Positions 53,401 through 62,287 of a stretch of 64,000 bases of DNA are shown here, in pieces. The translations under genes and the position numbers were made by a program. How positions within the stretch are numbered: position 1 is the first letter of the stretch; each line of letters begins with the position of its first letter. The DNA lies in NCBI RefSeq assembly GCF_947623445.1, contig NC_135240.1, positions 10,974,001-11,038,000 on the forward strand, given 5' to 3'. The notes beneath the pieces were generated by a model. The model saw only the letters and a list, made by a program, of their open reading frames with translations. It was not told where the DNA came from and searched no databases. The DNA is from Clavelina lepadiformis (taxonomy: Eukaryota; Chordata; Ascidiacea; Aplousobranchia; Clavelinidae).

Positions 53401-54548
53401 AGGCTACTGCTATCATTTCGTCGTCAATCCTCTTTACATGTTTAGACTTGCACAAATGTAATTTAAACGGCGCAATTGTATTTATAGCACTGGAAGCATT
53501 TGTTAATTTAATATTTCCAACCAAACCAGCCCAATAAACCTAAATCCTATTAAAAGTAGTAGCCTGAATACTAAGTACGATGTACTGTACTTTGGGATAT
53601 TTGCATTGGTTTTGCCTTGTGAACAGTTTCTTTGGTACGTATTCATTGGTAATTTAATGATTTTAGAAGGTTTTTACTGACACATGCGCAACCCCAGGGG
53701 CGGAAAATTACGCGATTTGGTGACACTGACAGTCAGTGTCTTACAATTTACAACTACTTTACACATAAATATCAATCGTACTTCAGTGTATACAAAAAGG
53801 AAACACTGCAGTGTACCATTTCCCAATCAGGCGTTACTATGCTTAGTATGCTACAATCAGTTTCTATTCTGCTTTAACGATCCCACAAGATAGTTTATTC
53901 GAAGAGTGTTACCCAATTATGATCCAATCAATTAGAATCGTAAGTTCATGATGATATTGACATTAATGATGCAAGAAAAAACAACTCCTATCAACCAACC
54001 TGTCCAAGATGGATTGTTAGGTTGACCTTGTTGTATTCGTTTCCACGCGACAGGGGCGGACTCTGCCACCATTTCTCGGTTCCGTCAATTGCGTTCTTCA
54101 CAGGATGGCTTTTCTCTGGTATGTTCGAAGCACAGACATCGCAAACCTGTCCTTCGTGAAGACTTGTGCTATATTCGAAGTTGGTTCCGCCGGTCAATTT
54201 ACAGAATAAGTCTGGACCCTCTTGGCCACAAGTTGCAGTGGTATCGATTCTTTTACCTTAAGCACAAAACCCATAGTTAAAGATTGTTAATCGTCAGCAA
54301 ATGCATGCTAGCACAATACAAAATGCAACATTAGCATGACACCTCAACACACCATAAAGTAGATAACTAGTGAACTATGCTAATATACTAAGTGACCATT
54401 GGCACTAACAAAACTTACCGGTAGCGATGTTGAAATACGGTGGGCTCAAAACGTTCGGCGATTTTTCGCGGATGATAGGCGTATCACCATTAGTTACCTG
54501 CCCATTGCAAAAGCATAGCAAAGCCAGAGCTATCGCAAAGCGCAGCAT
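24079..54548 (-). CDS. Laminin alpha chain (alpha-3/4/5 type), full-length form
   Basis: About 70 exons reconstructed with consistent phases (coordinates under the domain entries), total about 11,088 nt or 3,695 residues. The ATG at 54548 begins a signal peptide ([15 protein letters not shown]). Order: LN, first LE tract, L4b, LE, L4a, LE, coiled coil, LG1-LG5, ending in CPM-stop at 24079. LN at the N-terminus and five LG modules at the C-terminus identify an alpha chain; having both an L4b-type and an L4a domain points to the alpha-3/4/5 (alpha-5-like) class rather than alpha-1/2. Secreted alpha chains assemble with beta and gamma chains through the coiled coil, polymerise through LN domains and bind integrins and dystroglycan through LG modules in basement membranes. 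Several predicted alternative exons are listed separately. Two introns appear to be GC-AG. Exact splice choices are inferred by hand. Confidence 0.93.
26131..26285. mobile_element. MITE in the LG4 intron
   Basis: 155-bp element with inverted ends CAGTATAGCCTCGGTAAGTC (26131) and the complement of CAGTAGAACCCCGGTTAACG (ending 26285), of the 'cggttaacgacca' family. It takes up most of the 273-bp intron between exons 26420-26304 and 26030-25916. Confidence 0.75.
27264..27467. mobile_element. hAT-like nonautonomous element (degenerate)
   Basis: Starts CAGTGGTTCTCAGGCTTT and ends GGTTTAGAAACTCTG, a degraded CAGNGGTTCTNAAAC terminal inverted repeat, with internal TCGTGGCACC / TCGTGGCGCCC. No clear target duplication. 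Located in a laminin intron within LG3. Confidence 0.5.
29348..29803 (-). CDS. Laminin alternative terminal exon with transmembrane helix
   Basis: 456 nt from a phase-0 acceptor (TTTTTCAATAATACAG, start 29803) to a TAG at 29348-29350, encoding 151 residues. The first 85 or so form an acidic Pro/Ala/Glu-rich stalk ([18 protein letters not shown]), followed by a hydrophobic helix at about residues 91-114 ([20 protein letters not shown], containing the GxxxG motif GVIVG), a Lys stop-transfer residue and a tail of about 37 residues. It lies inside the laminin gene between LG3 exons, on the same strand, and its phase matches the donor at 31256. The predicted product (about 3,310 residues) would be a laminin alpha chain anchored in the membrane after LG2 and half of LG3. 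AATAAA (28804-28799) lies downstream. No other first exon for it was found, but a separate short gene cannot be excluded. Confidence 0.68.
   Translation of the reverse strand, partial: DSLDSEMIQPNVVPPAGNADAGEATEENEVTSEETPSEGAEEPAADVPEPADDNAGEPSFVVPDKVGEAARYAAPPQNNADEASTSTSSSALPVVLIIIGVIVGIVLLAAVVSTVLKSSLVASSGAAAQPPAPEQAPLNNVQAQRTAQMDW
30463..30815. repeat. Inverted-repeat element rich in gactcgagtcaagtc
   Basis: Arms AGGTATCAACAGGGTT (30463-30478) and AACCCTGTTGATACCT (30747-30762) are perfect reverse complements, surrounded by many GACTCGAGTC/CAAGTCGAGTC words up to about 30815. It lies in the laminin intron just upstream of the transmembrane terminal exon. Class unknown. Confidence 0.65.
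32769..32813 (-). CDS. Laminin 45-nt cassette exon
   Basis: Forty-five nucleotides, phase 2 in and out, acceptor CTTCTTTCAATCATGAAG, donor GTAAGG; adds [15 protein letters not shown] to the LG1-LG2 junction. The flanking exons 33511-33381 and 32587-32407 also join in frame without it. Confidence 0.5.
33083..33100 (-). CDS. Laminin 18-nt cassette exon
   Basis: Eighteen nucleotides between an AG acceptor (AATAATTAG) and a strong donor (GG|GTAAGTGTG). Phase 2 in and out; would insert a Ser/Gly/Thr-rich SGTGASG-type linker between LG1 and LG2 without changing frame. Confidence 0.55.
35231..38974 (-). other. Laminin: coiled-coil (domains I/II) exons
   Basis: Exons 38974-38823, 38748-38635, 37870-37781, 37539-37393, 37282-37141, 37042-36833, 36710-36490, 36373-36221, 36104-35961, 35869-35773, 35631-35467, 35391-35231. 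Cys-poor, heptad-rich and acidic after the opening [13 protein letters not shown], which carries the two Cys that link the alpha chain to beta and gamma chains in laminins. This region forms the three-chain helical rod. Confidence 0.88.
39063..40646 (-). other. Laminin: LE tract between L4a and coiled coil
   Basis: Exons 40646-40486, 40350-40212, 40065-39898, 39823-39620, 39565-39534, 39466-39307, 39200-39063. Regular LE modules ([54 protein letters not shown]). The 39565-39534 exon is only 32 nt; it supplies [10 protein letters not shown] between EPG and [10 protein letters not shown], and phase requires it. Confidence 0.9.
40844..41762 (-). other. Laminin: L4a domain exons
   Basis: Exons 41762-41648, 41514-41353, 41206-41113, 41035-40844 (start in exon 42034-41892). 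Landmarks: [58 protein letters not shown] and VEECTCPPG at the return to LE sequence. This is the classic laminin IV type A globule. Confidence 0.9.
41892..42695 (-). other. Laminin: LE modules between L4b and L4a
   Basis: Exons 42695-42370, 42265-42106, 42034-41892. LE modules such as [20 protein letters not shown] and QCDRCKE, then the L4a entry [15 protein letters not shown]. The 42370 exon ends in a GC donor (CAAAG|GCAAGT); the acceptor at 42265 restores the frame as AG|A. Confidence 0.88.
45476..45599 (-). CDS. Laminin alternative exon 17b
   Basis: 124 nt, phase 0 in and phase 1 out, beginning [19 protein letters not shown]. Carries the same start (PT.VM) and LYR core as 17a. Including both exons shifts the frame and gives a stop (ACC TAA), so the pair must be mutually exclusive. 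Confidence 0.82.
45986..46136 (-). CDS. Laminin alternative exon 17a
   Basis: 151 nt, phase 0 in and phase 1 out. Begins [19 protein letters not shown] and ends in VDCLD before donor GTAAGT. Homologous in sequence, length and position to exon 17b, so it encodes an alternative version of the same strand region of L4b, with two extra Cys near its end. Confidence 0.78.
49516..49734. mobile_element. hAT-like MITE in a laminin intron
   Basis: Ends CAGTGGTTCTTAA (49516) and TTAAGAACCATTG (ending 49734) are inverted repeats with one mismatch, of the CAGNGGTTCT type common to hAT nonautonomous elements. Internal 'aggggtctgtggagca' and 'agtccacaattg' also fit. No clear 8-bp target duplication was seen. 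Confidence 0.7.
49981..50588 (-). CDS. Possible alternative terminal exon or nested gene in laminin intron 7
   Basis: An unusually long open frame for an AT-rich intron, open from 50676 to the stop at 49981. A plausible acceptor (ATTTGTAACCTCAACAG, exon start 50588) enters the frame in phase 1, the phase left by the preceding laminin exon (ending at 50731, donor GTAAGT), giving 201 residues of Ser/Thr-rich, Cys-free sequence and a stop. It contains an internal near-repeat ([14 protein letters not shown] and [13 protein letters not shown]) and ends in basic [10 protein letters not shown]...FTFL. If spliced this way the product would be LN plus the first LE modules plus this tail, analogous to the short laminin N-terminal (LaNt) proteins known from mammalian LAMA3. 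Alternatively an ATG at 50646 with a hydrophobic start ([15 protein letters not shown]) could begin a nested single-exon gene. Function unknown. Confidence 0.5.
51679..54548 (-). other. Laminin: signal peptide and LN domain exons
   Basis: Exons 54548-54419, 54256-54000, 52814-52578, 52282-52112, 51773-51679. Typical LN landmarks: [86 protein letters not shown] and [17 protein letters not shown] leading into the first LE module. LN domains mediate Ca-dependent laminin polymerisation. Confidence 0.92.
51900..52095 (+). repeat. Dispersed repeat R3, copy 1
   Basis: 'tatgcaaaaagttgatttta', 'ggtttaggtta' and 'ctgtgaaaaatag' followed by 'accaaaatg' recur in the same order and strand at 56278-56500, with substitutions between. 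It overlaps the 3' side of a laminin intron. Class unknown. Confidence 0.55.
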
Positions 54549-55484
54549 TCTGGCACTTAATTTGACTCGAATAATATAGCGGATCCTAATCCGGTCACTC
54601 TTTTCTCGCTGCTTGGTAAAAATATTTGCACAATTGTCGCAGACTGTCGCTTGTCGTCTACTTCTGCGAAATGTCGACGCCTTCCGAGTTGGTCTTCTGT
54701 CACAACCCGGTCATGCTTGACCGATTTTGAGAAAAAAGTGGTTCGCTTTCTTCTCTTTCTTTATCGTCAAGTTTTCGCAATTACCGGTCTCGCCGCGATC
54801 GCGCTTCAGGTTGCATCTTTTGTTCTCATTCATGGCAAGTTGGCAACGCAAAACAATAGAATTTAAACGAAACCTGGCTGCAGAAACACAATAACCACTT
54901 TATGGTTATAACAAGAAGAGTCCAAGACTTCTGCACATGGCAATTGTTTTATTGTATCGTCATAAAGACTCCAAGAGTCAAATCACTATGTTCATTGTTA
55001 AAAGGTAAGAAATAAATTCTCCAAAATGGAAACAATAAAAGTGTGAAACACAAACTAAAGTAAGGTCTGAATGGGCTAAAATGTTGAAGCAAGATCTACT
55101 AAGTTTTCTGCATTCGAAGGTACGTTGGTATGCGATTCATCAAAGCAAAAAGGTCAGCTTCCAAATAAATCCATCTTTGGAAAAGTGAGTATAATTGAAT
55201 TTAAGGCTACGACCAATCCTAACATAACTACGGTAATTCACAAAACTATCTTCTAAAAGCGAACCGTTTCCAACAGAAACGAAGACCTTGCAGCCGCCGT
55301 GCGTCAATTGCAATTTGCCCCAGATTATACAGATACTCAATCTACACGTTCGGAAATTTTTGGTGAAAAGTATGGCGAAAAATACCCCTTGTTTACTATA
55401 TATGAAATGAAGGTAAAAAGTGTACTAACTTAATTAGATTTTTTGGTAAAGCATTAACAAAATGTCGACTTATTTCGTCACTAG
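54549..55484. other. Divergent spacer between laminin and the 55.5-kb gene
   Basis: About 0.9 kb between the laminin start codon (minus) and the first recognised exon of the plus-strand gene. Probably holds the laminin promoter and the missing first exon(s) of the other gene, but no TATA box, initiator or exon could be identified. A minus-strand frame at 55140-55340 has no support. Confidence 0.4.
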
Positions 55485-58400
55485 CCAAAGCAATTGTGGC
55501 CTTTCGTGGTTGGGCGGAGTTGGAATAATTGCACCTCTCTTCGTGTTACTGAAGGCGACCTTTTGGATAACTTGTTTCAGACGTACAGAGAACTATTCGA
55601 GCAAGGATATGTGAGTCGTAAGACAGCCTATAATTACAAGAAGCACATGGAAATCATAGTCTGTAATAAGAGGGTAGCCTTTGTTGTCGTAGGAAACGCG
55701 CTTCCTATTAGACAAAGAAATTGCTTTTCCGGAGGTACGTTTTGAGAAAGTTTATACAAAGTCCCATTTAATAAGTTTCTTCACCAAATTTAGCAGGTAC
55801 AAACCCAAAAAAAGAAAGTAAAGGCTTGGTCTTGTTATAAGTAAAGGCTTGGTTTTGTGATAAAACTTGACCAACAGACACGTGGCAACGCGCATTGGTC
55901 AACCAGTTTGTACAGCTGGACTCGGCCACATCTCTGATATCAAGCCAAAACACGTTCTTTCTTTGCTGGATATAGACTGCGAGTCGGCTAACTCGACAAA
56001 TTTGGTGGGAGACAAATTTAACAAGGCGTGAATTTTATTTACTTGTCCTGAATTACGACTTTTGTAATTGCGTCAAAGCTATTTGCACAACAACGATAGC
56101 AGCGGTTTGAACCCTTAATCGAAATACTAAATCCTACTAGCACGTTGCCGCGAAGTCGTAAAACTCAATTGGTCGCATCTGTGTGGTTTTATACAACGCA
56201 TACTTTAATATAATAAAGCGAAAATTTCACCTTCAAGTCATGCAGACCGCTGTTAATATGGGCGGTTAGATTAGCAAAAATGATATGCAAAAATTGATTT
56301 TAAAAAATTATCAAGGTTTCAATTGAAGTTAGTTATTAATCTGAAGTAGATACAGATTAGGTTTAGGTAAATTTTGTTATTACATTTATGTAAGTTAGGC
56401 TTACGAGAGGCCGTGAAAAATAGTTTAAATTAAAACGATTGTAAGCCCTGATATAGCATCAAAATTAAATTCTCAGTTTTTCGGCGCACCAAAATGCTAA
56501 TATATTCCTATAAATAGGCAATTTGAAGACTTCCAGTTGATTCTTTGTTTAAAATTGTTTTGTGTTTGTGCCGTTGTGTGTGAGACTCGGATGGAAACAT
56601 GTTTCAGGGTGAAAAAGTGACAACAAACTATCTGAATGAACAATGCAGGATTCTCCGCGCCCATGCAATGATAGCCTACCCTAAACTAATTTGTTTTGCG
56701 TTCAAGGTGTTACGATTCACGACAAGCATTTACGAGACAGTGTTGATGTCTCGCACTAGAACTTGCTTGAAGAAACCGGCTGCAAGCCACTCGAACCATT
56801 CGTATTCCTCATCATCGTCAGATTCTGCTTCTATCACAGGTAAGAATCATATTTTCACTCCGTTTCGTCACATGTTTTTTAACAACTTGCTACAACAAAC
56901 GGGTAGCACAGGAATAATGTAAATCGTCGATGATTACTATTCAAGCCAGGAAGTGGTTACGTCTATATCTTAGGCAGCCCCGTGACCATTAAAGGTTATG
57001 GCTTCGTTTGATGAATTGCATCAATGGTATGAATGGAATTCGTTTTCAGCAAGCAGCGCTTCGCAGAGCGCGTAGAATAGTTAATTGATGAATTTCATAA
57101 TTCTATTTCGACAAGCAGTCATATGACTGCCATAAACCCGCAAGCAGAGGCGTAGCCAGGGGGGGAGGCGAAAGGGGCCATGCCCCCCCCCCCCCCCCCC
57201 CAATTTTTAAAGTTTGGATTCCGAAGTTGAACCTTTTGTTGAAAATATAATAAAATTGGTATACGTATTTGTATTGTATAGTTCCCTTGAACTCATCAAA
57301 TATTTGCCCACCCCAATTTTTTTCGGGCTACGCCACTGCCCACAAGCGTTATAACAATGAACCGAATGGCCTCATATACTGCAAGAGATTGTTTTAGTAA
57401 GCTTAATCTAATTCGTGCATTTTCAAACATGTTTTGCAGAAAACGAAAACGCTGATCAAGAATTGACCAAGGTAAGCTTTACCTATTACGGAACGTCTGT
57501 GGAACAACTTTGTCAAGTTTTAAAGAAGGACGGTCTTGCAAATATATCTCGGATCAAAATTTTTGAGCAAAATCCACATTTTCGCAAGAAGAACAAAATG
57601 ATTGCGTTTCCGAACCTAAAAGATTTGTGTGATAAACTCTGTAAAGACATAGTTCCGCCAACCCTGGTATTATTCCAAGACCGTGAATTTTTCCAAAATG
57701 AAAATCTCAATGTCGTCGATCTCGCCGGCAGACAAAGAACTGTCTTTAAAAGGTTAGAAGTTTATTTTAGTGTGACACTGACAACTGACACTCAATTTAT
57801 GCAGACTAGTCATTTACACTTTGTCTGCATAAATGAAATTCAAAAGTTTAGCCTGCACGCATATGATGTTAAACCTTATCAAGTGATAATACTCAAAGCT
57901 CGTCCAAAATGTACGAACTTGAAATGATGTGTTTTGTTATTTGCATGCTCCAGAAAATTTACGACTGGTAACATGTTTTGGTCCGGACAGCAAGACGAAA
58001 AAGGTTCGGTGCTCCGGCTAAAAGATGATGTGAATTCTATTTTAAGTCCTCTGAATCGCCACCTTCTTCTGGAAAAGAAACGCGCTCGAAGACAAAAACT
58101 TGCACGGCAGAAGGACCTGTAATCCTAATTGTTAATTATTATAAACTATTGTGACATTTACCTTGCGTAATTGAATCTTGTTATATGCATTTGCGTGGTA
58201 AACTGTAGTTATTCACGGTCCTTGCTATCTGCGGCTTCTGCTATATAGCAAATCTTGCCGAGATGAAATATGTTTTTTACAGGTACGCAATACTTCAAGA
58301 AATGTGCGCACAATCCAATGACCCTTACGAAAAGTGGTGGTTTAGGTTAAAAAATTTGACTAAAGTTGAAGAGCGATTACCTGAAGAAGATTCCCTCGAA

Positions 58401-61400
58401 AACAATTGCATATCTGATCAAAGCGTGGACTCTCTCGTCCTAAAGCCAAATGTAAGAAATAAAAAATTATCACCGAAACAAAAAAAAGAAAAAGCGATGA
58501 CAGATCTTCACACAACCAAAACGTCGGGGCCTATTGTAGTATCAAACCTAGAGGCTGTGGACAGCTGGAAGTAAGCAAATGTGATGGTATATGACTTGTT
58601 CGTATTTGTTTATTCCACCGAAAGTTCCAATGTATTTTTTTATGAAAAGATGCATATCACCAAGTTTTGTTGCGTTTGCATCCCATTTAATTACAATAGC
58701 TATACTTTTAAACAGTACACTTTTAAGGTCGTGTTGTACCAGGTTTATGTAAGCTATATCTAGCAACAAAAGTTATTTACAAGTTATTTCTTGTAAGATA
58801 GTCATTATCACTCGAGTCAAATAGCATGTATTTCGCCAGATGCGAGTGTGACATATGTACGGGAGCGTTTCTACGGAGTAGGTACGCAGTTCCTGGCGCA
58901 AGAAGAAGAAGAAACCTCGCTGGCGGCGCTGGTTTACCACAAAAAGGTCAGCGTCGGCTTGTAAATCGACGTGAGCGCTCCCAAGAGACCAAAAAGAAGA
59001 ATGGTAAACTTAACCAGACTTTCACAATCTCTGAAGAAGGTGATATACTAAAACTATGTCCAACGCTCTTAAACCTGTTCAATATAATTAATAATATCAT
59101 TATTATACGACTGCATATAATCTAAGTTTTTTTTTGTATACATAGAACTTGACGGTGATGATATAAAACCGTTAGTAACTATAAAAGAAGACATGGATTC
59201 AAAACATGCTAAGATAAGTCACTCAACCACATCAAAATTATTAATGGGACCAAGTTCAAGAAAACAGTAAGTTACCAATGGATAGTTCTTTGTATCGTAA
59301 AAAGTCTGATTTAACGAAATAGGTTTTAAACATATAAAGACTCCAATTGTAATGGCTTACTGCAAGCTCCCAGATTTTTTGGCTAAAAATGCACGTTTCA
59401 CTCATTATGATAATTATCATTCCAATTTTTATCTGCATTCTGCATCTGACAAATTAGAGCTTTAAAACACGCCAACTGCTTTGGGTAATTCTCAGGCTAA
59501 TAAACGACACCATCAACCATGCTGCCATCTGATTGATTTAAACAGATGTTTAATGCCCTACAAAAAACGTTTAACAAAATCAGAGAAATCTTGAGTTTTC
59601 AACCATACGCCTTCTGAATAAAAGTGCTAACAAATCGTCCATGACATTCACGAAATCATCTTCATATGACAACATGAATCCTAACAATTCGTAAGTTGTA
59701 CGGTGTATTTATAGACATCGGAAAGTAACAGTGGACCCAAACATTTGGTGGAGTTCAGTAAGCACATATACAACACCGTATTGGAAGCAGAAAAACGAAA
59801 ACCGGCCAAAATCGCAAGGTATTCCAATCAAGATAACGCAGTATAAATTAAAATGTAATATTTAAATTATACAATATGTCCACGTAAAATAAACTGTTGC
59901 AAATGTCCAGCCCTGGACAGATGTCACGGTATCCAGTTTCAGCAATAGCAGGCTGCCAACGAGTATTTATGTTATAACTTTAAATCTGCAGATTCCAATT
60001 TGATTGATGACATGAAAAACGATTCAGAAATTAAGTGTAGCACTAAAAGAGAAAACATAAATTCGAGGAAACTCAAACTTACCTACAGCTTTGACCGCTT
60101 GAAAAAGCAAAGGTCTATGAGGAGTTCGCAAGAAACATTTTCATTAAATGTACGGTATGGTATCACAGTCTTTTTTTCGGACTGAGGAATGTCTTTGCAC
60201 GACTTGAACTCGGCGATGCTTCGTCATCGCCCGAGCCCTTGTTACCGAGATTGTCAAGTGCAAGTTCCCATTGCATTTTTTGTAGGTTTTTTGATTACGT
60301 TTTGCACGAATTTAAAACTGCTCATCAGTACCACTGAGCAGAACCAAGCTTCGTTCATGTCTTGCCCAAGGACACTACAACGACAGCGCCATTGGGTCAC
60401 AGGCTAATCAAACCAAGGTCGCAAAATTAGGAGCCGAGTGCTCTTGCCGCTCCTCCGAGTGAAGCAATGTATTATCAAAAAGCAATGTTTAAGAGTATTT
60501 GTTTTCATATTAGCTGCTCGATATTGCAAGAATACCCAATTGGGCTTAATTTACCTTTAACTTAATGCTTCATTAGGCCTATAAAATAGGTTATCAGACC
60601 CATAAAGTTCGACATTCTTAGCAGCAATATTAACAAATTTTGCGGTTTCATTTTACAAGTAAAATTGAAAGGGCATTAAGAATAAGCAGTCGATAACAAG
60701 TTCTTTTAACTCTTCCCCAGACTACATATAAAAATGATGAAAAAACAAAACTCACGTCAGTGGAAACAACAACGTCTTCACTACTTGATGAGCAATCAGA
60801 GTCACTTGATATGACAGCACTTGGTGCACATGGAATAGTTTATTCGTGAGTTGTAACTTAGTACAAATTCTAATGATAATAAGGTATTAACAAGTTTGTA
60901 AAAAGTTTATTCAAGACAATAAAATTTTGAATGTATCTTTAAGATGAATTATATTTATTGTAAATGGCTTTACAGATACGAACCCGGAACGACTCACTGC
61001 TATACTAAACTCAATCTAAAAGAAGATGATCTCGAGAGTGAGGAGAAAGTAGGTTTAGCAAATAACTTGTTAAATATTACATTCAGGACTCGTACACCAC
61101 TTTTACGTTATTGAAGTCACGTTCTGCAAATACAGACAGTTAAGCCTCAACCAAATGAAGCTCAGGAAGCCAAATCGATTGGGGTTCCTCCTCAGCAAAA
61201 TGAGAAAGATCAAAACGAAACGCTCCAAGAACCTGAGCATGTGACAAAAGAAATTGCTTCTGAAGTGGAGCTAGTGCTGAGCCCTCCGATGAACGAGCTT
61301 CAATCTCCTGAAGATAAATGCAGAGATTTTTTAGCATCAAACCTGCCTAATCGTTCGGTGATTCAAGGTACTGACAGTCCTGTTTGTCAACATTTTGAGA

Positions 61401-61761
61401 ACATTGTGCCAAAAGAGTTTTCAACGTTATGCGTTGCGGCACTTCAGTCTTTCATTGTTCGACGTGAAACCCTTATGACAAGCAACACTTTCCAGGTAAG
61501 TTGAAACAAGTTTCAGTGCATATAAATAACACAATTTGTAATTTCAGCTTAAATTATAACGTTGGAGGCTTTGTTTACAATATGTATGTTGCCTGCCGTC
61601 TTGAAATGTAGTTCTACAATTAATAATTAATTAACCCTGCTAACTGATTTTAGCGGATTGAAAGCCTCACAGTGAATCGAATTCCACTATTTTCATATGA
61701 AGATAATCTCCAAGAAAACAAAAGAAGCCATGTCAACTTTATCAAGAGTGATTATACATAA
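55485..61761 (+). CDS. Unrecognised lysine-rich protein, 14 exons, 5' end missing
   Basis: Exons 55485-55734, 56585-56839, 57440-57752, 57954-58118, 58283-58570, 58840-59039, 59146-59266, 59586-59690, 59715-59818, 59992-60149, 60721-60845, 60976-61048, 61136-61495, 61654-61761; phases agree at all 13 junctions, giving 874 residues to the stop. The first listed exon opens from an acceptor in phase 0, so upstream exons with the start are missing. Visible features: an N-terminal helical part (DLLDNLFQTYRELFEQGYVS), a Ser run, a compact region (RIKIFEQNPHFRKKNKMIAF then FPNLKDLCDKLC...PPTLVLF) with at most a weak resemblance to a doublecortin-like fold, a helix (ILSPLNRHLLLEKKRARRQK), CECDICTGAF followed by a basic RRRR stretch, then a long charged low-complexity C-terminal half. 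I do not recognise the family. Introns hold a hAT MITE and a SINE-like repeat. Confidence 0.72.
56278..56500 (+). repeat. Dispersed repeat R3, copy 2
   Basis: Partner of 51900-52095, ordered landmarks 'gatatgcaaaaattgatttt', 'gattaggtttagg', 'ccgtgaaaaatag', 'caccaaaatgctaat'. Lies in the first recognised intron of the plus-strand gene. Confidence 0.55.
57137..57346. mobile_element. hAT-type MITE with poly-C tract
   Basis: A 194-bp element (57145-57338) with ends CAGAGGCGTAGCC / GGCTACGCCACTG, flanked by 8-bp near-identical copies CCCGCAAG (57137-57144) and CCCACAAG (57339-57346). The 8-bp duplication indicates hAT. It contains a run of about 20 C near 57182-57201. Confidence 0.88.
60182..60470. 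repeat. SINE-like repeat
   Basis: Contains 'catgtcttgcccaaggacac', a word I recall as common in dispersed short repeats of deuterostome genomes, followed by 'gacagcgccattgggtcac' and GC-richer sequence ending near 'cgctcctccgagtg', unlike the AT-rich surroundings. It sits in an intron of the plus-strand gene. No target duplication or A-tail was identified. Confidence 0.45.
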
Positions 61762-62287
61762 CGAAAGCGCGTTTTATGTTCTAGTCATCTAGTGCAACAA
61801 CTTCTGGGGTTATAAAAATACAACATAAAAAATATTGAGAATGGTGTAGGGGAAACCAGTGTAATTTGGACCCCTTAAGCAAAATCTTTGATAATAACGA
61901 AAGTCCTTGGTCGATTTCTTCCAAACTTCACTTGTTTATTCACATACATGAAAGGTACAACATAACGAAGTATCGGGCTTAAATAATTTAAACTGGAGGT
62001 GCACTACCAAATTAAATTTTTTCATGCTAAGGGTCCAATTTACACAACTGTTGTGTAAAATGGACCCCTTTCATTTTTGAACAAAACATACAACTTAATA
62101 TTCAATTTTATTCGGATAGCACCTAACTTCACTGTATAAGTTTCTAATTCAATGACACTGCTGGTAAATAGTCAATTTTAATTTTTTCAAATGAGGGGTC
62201 CAATTTACACAATGTGTGATTGTGCAATCTGGAACCATCGATAACTCACAAAAATAGAACAACCCATGCAAAAACAGAAACACACAT
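61762..62287. repeat. Transposon 3' flank with GGGTCCAATTTACACA subterminal repeats
   Basis: The motif GGGGTCCAATTTACACAA occurs at 62194-62212 and, shortened, at 62031-62047; inverted copies occur at 62051-62070 (TTGTGTAAAATGGACCCC) and 61859-61875 (TGTAATTTGGACCCC). They lie just beyond the transposase stop, so they are best read as terminal and subterminal repeats of that element, ending near 61856 (CCAGTGTAATTTGGACC). Confidence 0.65.

Noticed and set aside
54651..54866. Plus-strand frame just upstream of the laminin start
   Set aside because: No splice continuity with the plus-strand gene and no family resemblance; more likely promoter or 5' UTR DNA.
55140..55340. Minus-strand frame in the divergent spacer
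   Set aside because: Some regular-looking composition but no start, no partner exon and no recognisable motif.
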